From: Pyrenophora tritici-repentis
Taxonomy: Eukaryota; Ascomycota; Dothideomycetes; Pleosporales; Pleosporaceae
DNA length: 64,000 nucleotides
Assembly: GCF_003171515.1 (NCBI RefSeq)
Contig: NC_089390.1
Span: 4,278,001-4,342,000 of the forward strand
Direction: 5' to 3'
The stretch's first letter is position 1. Every line of letters starts with the position of its first letter. The notes beneath the pieces are model-generated. The model had not been told where the DNA came from and did no database searches. It worked only from the letters and a program-made list of their open reading frames with translations. This document shows, one piece after another, positions 1 to 11,109 of the stretch. Both the position numbers and the translations under genes were made by a program.

Positions 1-8
1 CTGACACT

Positions 9-2200
9 ATGTCCGACGACGCGATTCTCCAGATGGCTGTGAAGGCTGTTAACGATACTGCTGGCCCTGATGGACTAGTCCCGACGTTACTAGTCTTTGG
101 AGCGTACCCACGAATGACTGCAGAGTCACCGCCATCACCATCAATGGTCAAACGCAGCGAGGCTATTCAAAAGGCGACGAAAGCCCTGCGCAAGCTCACT
201 GCAGAGCGCCAAGTTGCAGACGCCTTGAACACCCGCAATGGACCAGCCACTGCAGACATGCTCGCGCTCCCACTCCAGAGCGAAGTCTTAGTATGGAGAG
301 AGAGTGATGGCTGGAATGGCCCGTACAAGATCGCCAGTACAGATGGCCACAACATCACTGTCGACATGGTTAATGGTCCAGCGACATTCAGATCAACTGT
401 CGTTAAGCCATACTACAGACCAGACCACCTGTGGAGCGACCCTGATGCGCCACACGCGCCGAATGAGCCGAATGAGCCGCACGAGCCGATAGCAGTACCT
501 CCGCAGCGCAACCACGTAGAAGAGGCCGCCCTCCAGGGTCAAAGAACAAGCGGAAGGCGCACGCGTACATCACCAAGAAGGAGCAGGACGATCTTGAGCT
601 AGCTATCAAGCTACGGAACGATGGCGTGATCACAACCTCAGGCGCCCCTTTGAAGCGTCTGATGACAAGAGATCAGCGACCTAGTAGGTCGTGGAGTCTT
701 CAAGTTTGAGCAATACGACGAGAGGCTACACAGCAAGATCCGGATCTTTAAGTCACGCCTAGTACGTGAGGTCAAGGGAAAGACAACTAAGCCTTATGAG
801 AAAATCCCGTCTGGTTATCCAAGGCTACCAAGACTATGGCAAGGAGGCTATCTTAACGCAGTCGCCAACCATCCAGCGATGTAGCCAGCGCCTGATTATG
901 TCGCTGGCGCCTGGGCTAGTACAAAGCGGCATGAGCGTTGAGCTACGTGATATTACGCAGGCATACCCACAGGCTCAGACAACACTGAAGAGGACGACTC
1001 GCACACCTCCCTACCGAGCTGGTACATCGATATCCAGAAGGCACGATACTCCACGTGATCAAGCCACTATATGGGATCGCGGAGGCAGGAGTCCACTGGT
1101 GGACAACATATCACGGACACCACTGCAAGGAACTAGATATGTCAACATCTACGTACGACCCATGCCTGTTGATCACGAACAGCGACGACGCAGACGTCTT
1201 CGGCATCGTCGGTATGCAGACAGACGACACCCTCATGCTCGGAACGACCGCGTTCTTATCACGCGAAGAGAAAAAGATCCAGAAGGCGCAGTTTAGATCA
1301 AAACCAAAGGCTATGCTGACACCAGAGGTGCAGTTAGACTTTAATGGATGTACACTTACGATGGACGCCAGCAGAGTCTTAATCCTCAGGCAGAAAGGAC
1401 AAGGAGGAAGGATCAGGCTTGTTGATATTAGGGCACCCGACCGCGCGCAACAGTACACCGAGCAACGCGCCCGCGGAGCGTACATCGCATCAACATGCCA
1501 ACCAGAGGCATCATTTGATCTGTCCGTAGCTGCTCAAGCGCAGCAACCATCAGACGAGGACATTAAGGCACTCAACAAGCGCCTGAAATGGCAGATGGAG
1601 AATCTCACTCGTGGCCTACGCTACGTCACTGTCAACCTTACGGAGGCTAAGTTGATAGTCTTTGTAGACGGCTCCTTTGCCAACAACAAGGACCTCAGCT
1701 CACAGCTAGGCTTTGTCCTCATGCTCGTCAACGAGTCCATTGGCGCCAACACCTTCACAATACAAGGCAACGTGATCCACTACAGCTCTACAAAGTGCAA
1801 GCGCATCACACGGAGCGTACTGGCCTCAGAGATCTACGGCATGGTCAACGGCTTTGACATAGGCATCGCGGTTGCAACCACGCTAAGGATAGTTACAGAA
1901 CGACTTGGACTACCTGCAATTCCCTTGGTTATCTGTACAGACTCGTACTCCTTGTACGAGTGCCTAGTAAAGCTTGGGACAACGAAGGAGAAGCGCCTCA
2001 TGATCGATATTATGGCGCTGCGCCAATCATATGAGCGTCGCGAGATCACGGAGATCCGCTGGATCAATGGCGAAGACAATCCTGCAGACGCCTTCACGAA
2101 GGCATCGCCAAACCGCGCTCTTGAACGCTTTATTGACGGCAATAAGCTGACAGTCCGAGTAGATGGATGGGTGCAGAGGCCAACAAGCTTTGATGTTTAA
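9..2200 (+). pseudogene. copia pol fragment (integrase C-term, RT, RNase H), multiply frameshifted
   Basis: Residues encoded at about 9-602 include LVWRESDGWNGPYKI and FRSTVVKPYY, matching the region after the integrase core of fungal copia elements. Bases 640-1050 encode RT pieces in changing frames (KSRLVIQGYQDYGK, DITQAYPQA). The longest open stretch (about 1055-2200) carries the RT palm-region piece IKPLYGIAEAGVHWW, a catalytic-loop equivalent GMQTDDTLML (TDD where YVDD is commonest) and the RNase H end (IVFVDGSFANNKD, INGEDNPADAFTK). Frame changes near 600-770 and 1000-1060 prevent a single polyprotein. The identification is secure; the number of original mutations is not. Confidence 0.88.
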
Positions 2201-2265
2201 TGCTATACACTGTCACTACCGATACAAGCAGAGTTACTAGCTATCCAGAAAGAAAAGACTTCCAG

Positions 2266-2457
2266 TGTCGGATCGTGAGTATCGGTAGAGACGTCGGCTG
2301 CTGGACACTTCGGCCCGACTTCGGCCCACCTTGCGCAAGAGCTTAGGTATACCTTCGTAGCACCTATGTTCGTAGATATCAATTAGAACCACCGAACAGA
2401 ATGCATTCCTAGTTATCGTTATTTCCCTTTACGCACTTAGTGCAAAGCCAACCAACA
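2266..2457 (+). repeat. 3' LTR of the copia element (192 bp)
   Basis: The unit begins 66 bp after the pol stop, starts with tgtcggatcg and ends with ccaaccaaca, giving the TG..CA termini of LTRs. A second copy at 53,927-54,116 is closely similar end to end; differences are concentrated around the middle (after ttcgtaga) plus two single-base indels. The pairing with the solo copy is what fixes both boundaries. Confidence 0.88.
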
Positions 2458-2568
2458 GGCAGCCACATTATCATTTTCTTTAAGGCACATAGAAAGACGA
2501 TTACTACGGCCCACCTTGTCAAGATTTATCCCAATTCGTAGATACATACCATCTGATAGTCCAAAATT

Positions 2569-3363
2569 CTATCGCTCCTTCTTCGCTCCCCATCCCACTC
2601 CCACCCCACTACCTCCCCCCTCATCTCCCTCTCGTGCCACTCCCTTACCCTCTCCCTCACCGCCACCACAACAACCCCCCCCAAAAAAGATTCTCCCCCA
2701 CTCCGCCCTCTTCTCCTCCGCCTTCTCCTTCCTAAACCCAATTCCCCAAATCCTATCCCTCGGGCTCGCCTCCGCCAACTCCCTCTCCCCGGTCATCAAT
2801 AACACGCTCTTCATCGCCTCATTCCGCGGATCTGTATACTTGTACCAATTCACCACGCGTGCGACGCGCTCCTTGACGCGATCCCAATGCCATTGCGAGA
2901 AGTTCGGGACGGAGGAACCGAGCTTCTTGCAGACCTTAGGATCGTCGGTGCTTAGGATGCGCGTGCAGGTGAAGGATTCCGAGAAGAAGAGGGATTTTAG
3001 GTACATGTAGGACTGTTCCGCGGTGGTGAATGGGATACTGGTTGTGTGGGTGGAAAGGATTTGTCCGGCGGTTAGGGGGGGTTGGGGGACTTGAGGGATC
3101 GCTTGTTTTCCTTTGTTTGATGCTGGTGTCGGCGTTGGTTCTGGAGGAGGTGATGGTGGTGATACCGGCGCTGGCGCTGTGTCGATGAGCCATTGGAGCG
3201 AGGAGGTGGGTATGCTGAAGGGGCTTGCGTGCCACTGACAGGATACTCCGTATGGTGGCTCGTCGGGCATGTAGAAGTAGATTATACCGTTTGCTTGGTC
3301 TGCCTCTGTGGTCGGAAGATTCTTTTGGGGTCGTCCGGCGCGGTGGGGCTTGCGTTTTCCCAT
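2569..3363 (-). CDS. NADAR (YbiA-like, DUF1768) domain protein, C-terminus frame-broken
   Basis: The protein has a basic start (MGKRKPHRAGRPQKN) and then the NADAR fold signature: IIYFYMPDEPPYGVSCQW, FTTAEQSYMYLKSLFF, NWYKYTDPRNEAMKSVLL and ASPRDRIWGIGF. A Pro-rich insert sits at residues about 65-105. NADAR proteins are N-glycosidases or hydrolases acting on ADP-ribose-linked or riboflavin-pathway intermediates; the substrate here is not known. Family members normally end with a WGENLLGKAL-type helix. Here AEWG is in frame, but the following GES-FLGG...AVRERVREWHER piece lies in another frame, after runs of G5, T6 and G8 at about 2676-2694. The gene is either damaged at its 3' end or misassembled in the homopolymers. 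The copia LTR ends about 110 bp downstream. Confidence 0.75.
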   Translation of the reverse strand: MGKRKPHRAGRPQKNLPTTEADQANGIIYFYMPDEPPYGVSCQWHASPFSIPTSSLQWLIDTAPAPVSPPSPPPEPTPTPASNKGKQAIPQVPQPPLTAGQILSTHTTSIPFTTAEQSYMYLKSLFFSESFTCTRILSTDDPKVCKKLGSSVPNFSQWHWDRVKERVARVVNWYKYTDPRNEAMKSVLLMTGERELAEASPRDRIWGIGFRKEKAEEKRAEWGRIFFGGGCCGGGEGEGKGVAREGDEGGGSGVGVGWGAKKER

Positions 3364-3735
3364 GTTGATAGCGAGAAGTTGAGAGATATTGATTTTTATA
3401 ACAGGGACTTATTACTATAATATGACTCCAAAGAAGAGTTTGGGTTGACTTCATGCTAGTGTACCATAGTTCGACAAGGGCGCAAGGGCTGAACGTAGGG
3501 CTGAGCTAGAGTACATTACATGTTGCCCAACCTGATTTTAGTTTGCGTTTCCAATGGCATCCAGGTAGTCTATCTGGGCGTGACAAACGCCCTGCAGAAG
3601 TCGTTACGCGCACACATATCGTTTGCCTCATTGCATAGTCATATATTGCGGATCCACAAAGTCGTTGAAACAATACCTTCTAATTACAACCAAACTACCA
3701 ACCCCTACTTCACAAAAAACGTCAACTCTACCACT

Positions 3736-5901
3736 TCAACTCTTCTTCCCCCTAAAGTCCTGACTAATTTTCCTAACCAGCATCGCAAACGTCCCCCTCG
3801 TCTCCCAAATCGGCAATATACAACTAATCGCACTACTAGCAAAAACCCACATGAAACTTATGATGACCCAGCCAGTGAAAAAGCCCTTGGAAAAGATGTA
3901 GTGCGAGAAGAACATTGGCATCGGTAGCAAGAAGTCGAGGATGAATGTTAGCAGGAACGCGGAGATGCAGGCGAGTTTAAAGGCGCGACGGAGTGTCGAT
4001 GGGTCGTCCGGTTCTTCGAGAGTAGGTGCGAGGTGCGGTGGGAGTTCTGCTACAGCGGCTGGTTGCGTGGTGGGTTCTGCTACGGAGCTCTTCTCGCAGG
4101 AGTCGGAGAGCTCGGGTATTGGAGAATCTTCGTGGGAGAGACCGTCTGTGACGACGGCGTTGATGGAGCGGGTAATTTCCCAATCGAAGTTGTCGGGTTT
4201 AATCAGTGTGATTGTGGTTGTTACGATCAGTCCAGTCATGATTGCTGCTAGGTTACCGGCGAGCGTAGGGTATGATAGTCCAGTCGTGTGAATGTTGATC
4301 GCTCCGTAGTAGACCTTTGCTGTTGATAGCCAAGCTGTGAGTCCGGCGGCGAGACCAGAAAGACACCCAGAGATTGCGGCTACGCGAGTTTGCTTGCGCC
4401 ATGTAATAGCGAATGCGGTGGGGAAGACAGCGCCGCCGATAAGTAGACCCATCACACTTTAAAATGTTAGTATAGCATCGCACAGGAAAGGTAGAGATAG
4501 ATGCTTACAGGAAAAGCCAGCCAAGGTCAATAGAGGCTGCGTGCCAAATGCAAGCGAAAACGGACATTGTCAGTCCGAATACGCAGATCATGATATGCGA
4601 AACAAAGACAAGCTGCTTTGGCTCAGCCTTTGGCGATATGTACTCTTTGTACACGTCAAACGTAAGCAACGAAGACACAGCAATGAGCTCCGCACTCGCG
4701 CATGATGTGACTGCCATGAAAAGCACTACTAAAAGTGCGACAGCACCTCCCTGTCCGAGCAAGGTCTCAGCGGCAAAGGCAGCGGCGAGACCAGATGAGA
4801 TCTGGCCAGTCGTTGGTACATTTGGGTACGTAGGAAATCGCGGGTTGTCTGTGAGTGCAACTGCAGCAAGACCGAGTGTCGTCGAAAAGCCGAATGGGAT
4901 CGCGAACCAAGCGAGGCCTCCGAGAAGATAGGCGCGTACAGCGGTTGATGGTTTAGAAGCAATCGCTCGCTGCCAGTATGCTTGGTCAAGGAAGACGGTT
5001 CCAGATCCAGAGCACAGTTGGATGACACCGAAAACCAGACCGAAGTTCGACTTTAAGGTGACATACGAGCCCTCGTGGTTTCCAGCAATGGGACGCTGGG
5101 TTCTGGCTTTCTTGAGGAGCTCGTACATCTCACCAGGTGAGCCGATTAATGGACTGACTGCGTATGCGTTGAACATGAAGTAGAGGATGATGATCATCAG
5201 AATCAACGTGTGGCTGTAATCGCAGATGAATGTCGCTCTCAAGCCACCGAGGATAACATAGGCGCACACACCTGTCGGTGTTAGCATTTCTCCAACACAT
5301 TGTCACAGGTTTGACATACCAACTGGGATCAGAAAGACGGCCGCGTAAACTGGCATTCCGGTCAAACTGGTTACAACCGCACTTCCACCCAGCAAAAGCT
5401 GGCTGCCAACAAGGATATTGGTGACAAAAGCGAACACCATAAAGACAAGATGTGCCAGAGTGCCATATCTGGCTTTGATGATTTCCAGGTATGTATGGCA
5501 CCTTGGCGCGTTTTGCTTGACTTTACATGCCAGGATAGAGAACATGAGGATCTGTACCGTGGCACCGGCAGCATACCAGAATGGCCCGGCTACACCGTAC
5601 TGGTAAGCCACCGTGGACGATTGCAGCAAAGTAGCAGCCCAAGTCCAAGCTGACACGATTCCAGAAGCGATGAGGCCTGGTTTCACTGATCGAGAGGCGG
5701 TATTGAACTCCTCAGATTGGTAGGTCGAGTAACGGGTGTATCTGTTCTGTAGATAGGAGATGCCCATCATAATGAACGCAAAGAAGAACCCAATTCCAAC
5801 AACGACACCTAAATCTGTCAGCCACGATACCTAGATGTCGACAAATACAACATACCATATCCGGCCCCCACTGGGAGCGGTGTTTTCGTTGCGTCAGCCA
5901 T
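3736..5901 (-). CDS. dur3: urea/H+ (sodium:solute symporter family) transporter DUR3
   Basis: Exons on the minus strand start at MADATKTPLPVGAGY (5901), then continue with GVVVGIGFFFAFIMMGIS, an intron near 5290-5335, a large second core exon, an intron near 4458-4508 and the final exon ending VRKISQDFRGKKS. The product is a polytopic SSS-family permease with the Dur3 layout, including FCDYSHTLILMIII-like and GSGTVFLDQAYWQRAIA segments. Dur3 imports urea (and polyamines in yeast) at the plasma membrane for use as nitrogen. Seven HGATAR motifs lie in the upstream intergenic region, in line with the known GATA-factor (AreA/Nit2) control of urea uptake. It is divergent from TRS33, 1.7 kb away. 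No frame damage is seen; splice sites fit at each junction checked. Confidence 0.92.
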
Positions 5902-7638
5902 GGTGAAGGCCAAACAGAATCTGACAAGAGAGCGCGGAAAACTTCCAAGTCTTCCTCACCAGGAGTCTCGAGAGCTTAACATATAGTTTTAGTCCCGTTC
6001 GACTCCAACTACCGGCTAGGATACGTCAAGATGCGGCCGTGTGCTCATGGGTGAAGGTGGTTGTTTACGGAGTTTCCGCGGCGATTGCATCTACAGATAG
6101 CAAGCATTCATTGGTATGATTGCTCAACGTACTGCAAAGTGGTAAGCGTAGCGTCGATCGAGCGGCACGACATGGGGACCTCGTGCGATAAGCCGGGGTT
6201 TAGAACTCTATGTGTGTACCGCAAGTTAACATTGTTGATGCGTGCTGATTGTTTGAAGACCAGCAGACTTTCAGTACTTGAAACCTGGATATTCTGAACC
6301 ACATTATTGCTGTTCCCGCAGCTTCACAATGAGATGGGGATCTTATGTTGATATTCGTGGGTATGCCGCTTAACAACGCTTGCTACCAAACACAGTGATG
6401 TCATCTTCAAGGTATGGACGCAGCTGCCGATAGCGGAAGAGAATAGACATTGAGTCGTGATAAACACCCCTGTCCGGCTAGCAATCTACCCCGCGAACGA
6501 CGAATCAACGCAGATGGGGTTTTTGGAGACACGGAACTGCTCCAATTGGGGTCGCGATAAGTAGACTTGGAGATCACCAAGTTATGGTTTGTAGACTCAT
6601 AAGAGCACACCCGGATGTCATAAGATACCTGACATACTAGTGTACAAAGGCCACTGTAGTCGCCAAATACGCCTATTAGGTGCTTGACTACACTGTCAAG
6701 TATTTTATGACACCCAGGTGCTCTCGAGTCAAATCCAGACTATGTCGCGAATCTATCGGATTGACATGAACATGCTGATCTGCCGTCGGCCGGGCCGTCG
6801 CTTTGATAGGAATATCAGTAACCATATTCCTTTCGATAAAAATATTCTACACCCAAATGTTATATCACATACCATTCTGTCTTAATGTAACATAGGGCTT
6901 GCGAGCTTTCATATATCATTTCTCTCTCTAGGCATCTGATGCAAACAACCCGCGACACCAATTCTCCCCAGAATCCGCGGAGTTGGTAGAACCGGAAGCA
7001 GTCGATACCTGAATATCATTTTGATCACCTTATCAGTAAGCCGTCGATCATTCTTCGGTATATACCAGCCATTCAGTCTCGGATTGAAGTCTCTCCGGGA
7101 AACCCTTGTAGAAGCCCGTGTGAAACATCAATCTGATGATCTTTTAGCCATATCCTGGTCGTATTCACCAAGGAGATGAGTGAGGATGTTAGATTAGAGT
7201 TGTCGCGCTGTGGTATGCGGCAGAGTAGTCCTTCTGTTGACGCTTCACGTTACACCCGCAAGTCGTGACATGCTTCAGGACATTAACGGATCGTCGGAAT
7301 TGTTTGATAGTAGAAATGTTCGGAAAAAAAGGTCAAAGTATCTCGGCCATAGATTTGAACCATTTGCACACTATCGTCGTTGTAGGGAAATGGTGTTGTG
7401 AGGATCCGAAACAAACGTCTGCCGAGCCATGACATCGTGAACCCTTGCCCTGCCTGCCAAAAGCCGATCCTACCGCGGCTCAACCCAATTCCACACCTGC
7501 ATCCTCCCACAACACCACCACAACCCACAAATCGCCGGCCCCCAAAGCGACACTTTCTCCAGAAACCCGCGACCACAGCTTCTGGAAAACCACCACAGCG
7601 CGCGCATCACCACAAGCACACCCACACACCCACGCACA
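5902..7638. other. dur3-TRS33 divergent intergenic region
   Basis: No convincing gene is visible in these 1.7 kb. Small open frames lack recognisable domains. The region must contain both promoters; the GATA motif cluster is listed separately. The last 250 bases before TRS33 are strongly C/A-rich on the plus strand, like a fungal 5' leader. Confidence 0.6.
6186..7035 (-). promoter_or_regulatory. cluster of GATA-factor (HGATAR) motifs upstream of dur3
   Basis: HGATAR or its complement occurs at 6186-6191, 6428-6433, 6555-6560, 6753-6758, 6804-6809, 6834-6839 and 7030-7035, i.e. seven in 850 bp. About 2.5 would be expected on both strands with equal base frequencies. Fungal AreA/Nit2 activators bind this motif, and urea transporters are classical nitrogen-repressed targets. 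The function is inferred from motif density and the neighbouring gene, not shown. Confidence 0.4.
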
Positions 7639-8570
7639 ATGACATCGCAACCCCCCCTCCCCCCAACCGACCCCCAACAACCCACCTACACCGACCCCAC
7701 CTACTCTTTGATAAACACATCCTGCCTGGATCTCCTCCTCATAGAACTAGTCCCCATGGCCTACCGCATAACCGCCGACCTGGCGCAACGCGAGGAAGAA
7801 TGGATACGCGGATCTAGTGTTGGGGAAAAAGGGCGGTTGAGTTCTTCTGGGGGAATGAGCGGACCTGGTGGAGGAATGGGAGGAGTAGGAGGAGATGCAG
7901 CAAGTACAACAGCAGGAACAGCACGAGGAACAGATGGTGGGCCGGTGGGGGGACTAGGCGCGGGAACAGCGACTGTAGATGATGAGGAGGCGAGGGAAGC
8001 TGTGTTTCATCGGTTGGAAAGTTTGGGGTATAGGGTTGGTCTTGGTGTTGTTGAGAGGTAATGTTCTTCCTATCTTTCCCCTCTCCCCATCTTCCTCGCA
8101 TCTCGCATCCCTCCCTTCACCCCCCAACACACGCCCTCTTTTCACACCCGCTAACACCCACCAGAGTATCCCGACAAACACCCCGCCCAACAACCCCATT
8201 AGACTGCATAAAATTCCTCTGCAAAGACCTCTGGACCCTCCTCTTCCGCAAGCAAATCGACAACCTAAAAACAAACCACCGCGGCATCTACGTGTTGACG
8301 GACAATACTTTCAAACCACTCGGTCGCATGTCGTTTGATACGAAGAAATACGATGCTGCCATGCAGGCGGCGTTGGTGGCGCAGACGGGTGATGTGGCGC
8401 TGGGTCGGGATGCGAATTCTCAGGCGAGGGTACAGCCATTTCTGTATTTTCCTGCGGGCTTGATAAGGGGGTGTCTGGCTAGTTTGGGGATTCAGGCCAC
8501 GGTTACGGCAGAGAGTGCGGCGTTGCCGGGAGCGACTTTTCAGATACGGACGGCGGGGGCGAAGAATTGA
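7639..8570 (+). CDS. TRS33: TRAPP complex subunit Trs33/TRAPPC6 (Bet3 family)
   Basis: There are two exons, 7639-8057 and 8165-8570, with an intron starting gtaatg and ending ccaccag; the joined frame gives 274 residues. The N-terminal half has LLLIELVPMAYRI and, after a Gly/Ser/Thr-rich insert (about residues 60-115), RLESLGYRVGLGVVER. The C-terminal half has IKFLCKDLWTLLFRKQIDNL and KTNHRGIYVLTDN, the conserved core of TRAPPC6/Trs33. This subunit pairs with other Bet3-like proteins in the TRAPP tether and GEF for Ypt1/Rab1 in ER-Golgi and Golgi traffic. The low-complexity insert makes it longer than yeast or animal homologues. It converges with the malate dehydrogenase gene. Confidence 0.92.
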
Positions 8571-8913
8571 GGGGCTGGTGCGTTGTGGGCGGGAGCATGA
8601 CTTTATTCAGCGGCATTGCAAGGCGTTTGGGGGTAAAGAAAGCTTGTGGGGAGATGTGTTTTGTGATTTACAGGATTCAAGAACATTCAAACACAAGGGA
8701 CTTGGACCTGACATGATGTCTTATTTGCACAGAGATAATGATAATCGTCACACACGTCTTGTTGTCACTGGTACATTCATCAAACGTGTTCGAGTACATA
8801 TTGGTATTGTTCATCACTTCCAGATCATGTCTCGTATGGTGTCATATCTCATCCATCATGGCGGCTCGTAGCCTGCCCGCGGATACCCGTTACACAAGAG
8901 GTACTGAGCTGCA

Positions 8914-10169
8914 CTATTTCGCAGGAGGGTTTGCGACGAACTCGACACCCTTCGTGATGTTTCCTGACAGATCGTTGTAGCATGCCTTGAGGAGAGCCTT
9001 CTCTTGGTCGTTGGCACTGCTGACGACGTCGATGGCCTTCTCGGCACCGTTTGGCTGTTACGAATGTCAGTGAAAATACTAAAAGTCTTGAGAATGGATT
9101 CTTCACTTACACCAAGCTCAATGGGTACAGAAAAGTAGTCAGTGCCTGTGGCCTTGGCAATGGCGTCTCCGCCTTCTACACCAGGAAGGTAGACGTAGCT
9201 GGGCTCGACAATACCCTTCTCGCCCTTGGAGGCCTTGATGATCTTCTCGGCGAAGCTACTCATAGTTAGCAGGTGTATTGTATTTACAATGGACCGAACT
9301 CACCGGTATCCAGCGTAAGCCATAGAAAGAGTGGCTGAACCAGCGCCATCCTTTGCCTTGACAACTTCGTCACCACCAAACTGGACGCGGTTGACTAGAG
9401 CCTCCATCTTGTCGGCCGGGATTTCAACACTTGGCTTGGCCTGGCTGAAAAGGGGAACAATTGTGGCGCCAGAGTGACCGCCGATGACAGGAATGTACAG
9501 CTTGCCGGGGTTCTTCTCGCCAGTGATCTCGGCAACAAAGGTCTCGGCACGGACAACATCGAGGGTTGTGACACCAAAGAGCTTCTTGGGGTCAAAGACA
9601 CCAGCCTTCTTCAGCACCTCGGCGGCAATGGGAACTGTGGAGTTGACGGGGTTGGAGATGACAAGAACAAAGGCCTTGGGGCAGAACTTGGAAACGCCTT
9701 CGATGAGATCCTTGACGATGCCAGCGTTGATCTTGAAGAGATCATCACGGGTCATACCAGGCTTGCCTAGACTCGTCAGCTTCACTTCTACAGCAATCAA
9801 CTTGGTCTGTCTTACGAGGAATACCGGCGGGGATGACAACGATGTCGGCGCCAGTCAGAGCATCCTTGAGGCCATCATCCTTGGGAAGGTAGCCTTTTAC
9901 AGTCTATTGATGTTCAGTATATCACTTTGTAGGCGGGGTTTGTGTAGCTATACCGCTGGTGTGGAGATGTGTGACAGATCGGCAGCGACACCGGGTGTGT
10001 TGACGACATCGTAGAGGGCAAGCTCATCGACGAGCTGGCAGTTCTTGAGGAGCAATGAGAGGGGCTATTGAGGGTCAGTCTGAAGTCCCTTGCAGGTAAA
10101 CATGGAGCAGTCTAGAGCTCGTACCTGTCCAATGCCTCCAGACGCTCCTGCTACTACGGCCTTGACCAT
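8914..10169 (-). CDS. mdh: NAD-dependent malate dehydrogenase, cytosolic type
   Basis: There are about six exons. The N-terminus [15 protein letters not shown] is the Rossmann GxxGxxG dinucleotide site starting directly at the initiator, so no mitochondrial presequence is present. Other signatures are [30 protein letters not shown] and the catalytic-His segment [13 protein letters not shown]. The C-terminus is EFVANPPAK, without a peroxisomal SKL signal. It interconverts malate and oxaloacetate with NAD(H) as a homodimer. A short intron separates the codons for PIELG and [11 protein letters not shown] near 9055-9110. The gene looks intact, and cytosolic placement is inferred from the termini. 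Confidence 0.94.
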
Positions 10170-11109
10170 TTTGATATGATTTTGGGGTGGGAAGGTGATG
10201 TGAAAGAGGGAGTTTGAGATGAAGCAATTGAAGAGTCGGTGAGAGAATGAGAGGAGAGAAGAGCAGAATTGGTGGCTTGAAGTAGTGAGCTGCACACCAC
10301 GCGCCTGTTCTGTTGGTCCTAGGAAGGTGGGGTGAAGCACAGGCCACTAGCGGGGTACCGGGAGTATGTCTGGGATGCTGCCTCAGACTACTGGAAGTCT
10401 AATGCTTTAGACCGTAGTCTGGCTGTTTCCGTAACACGATTAGTTTCGGCTGCGGGCTTGGTGAGCTTGGTGGGGGTTTCAGGCACTCTTTGAGGCTGAT
10501 ATGTTGACCCAAATTACCATATCAGATGCCTCGGTGTTTCCATTGACCGGAGCAGGTCGGATGTCCGCTCGTGAAGATGCAGGTACGGATACTCCGACGG
10601 GAATACCGCCCATTGTCCCGCGTACGGAAACACAGTCTGACGTGCGGGTTAGTTAGGTACATGGATTGCTTTTGGCCGAACCAACGCAATCAATGCTTGG
10701 CCAACTCCGGTGAGTTGATTTCAATTTGACTTGTGCAGTCGACAGCAAGCTTCAATAATGCTCGAAGCTCGTCGAATGCAGTGCCCCGTGGGGTTCAGGC
10801 TATGGCGATCATGGTGTAGGAAGATCCCGGTGAGGGATCCCGGTGAGGGTCAACCTTGTTTAGTTGCCGGAGCGGATCGGAACTTTGGTGGCAATGACAT
10901 AGCGGACACATACTGTACATGACTGGCGAAGAAACGGGAAGTAGCTGTATACAAGGTATCTGCCATTGAATTATTCTGATAACCGTCTCGTGACGCCTCA
11001 TGATATCTAGCCGTTCCGCGGCCGTGCCCAATACCGTCCCTAAACGCCGTATTCAACTTGACAACAGCGATTCTAAGCCTAATCAAAATACTGTATCATG
11101 TCCAAGAGC
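10170..11109. other. intergenic region between mdh and HAP5
   Basis: This region holds the mdh upstream sequence and the 3' flank of HAP5. No gene is recognised. A perfect 13-bp direct repeat (gatcccggtgagg, twice in tandem) lies at 10,823-10,848. Confidence 0.55.

Larger units (their letters stand above)
1..2457 (+). mobile_element. Ty1/copia LTR retrotransposon, 3' portion, decayed
   Basis: The 3' part of a copia element enters from the left edge. Order on the plus strand is integrase C-terminal region, reverse transcriptase, RNase H, then a 3' LTR, which is the Ty1/copia (Pseudoviridae-type) pol order. The coding part is broken into at least three frames, so the copy is dead. The LTR at 2266-2457 begins TG and ends CA, and a solo copy of it lies at 53,927-54,116. 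The 5' LTR, gag and protease would be left of the window, so length and target duplication cannot be checked; the bases just right of the LTR read ggcag. Confidence 0.9.

Noticed and set aside
10823..10848. Two tandem copies of a 13-bp unit (gatcccggtgagg)
   Set aside because: Too short and few to be a meaningful repeat array or CRISPR; noted as a minor local duplication.
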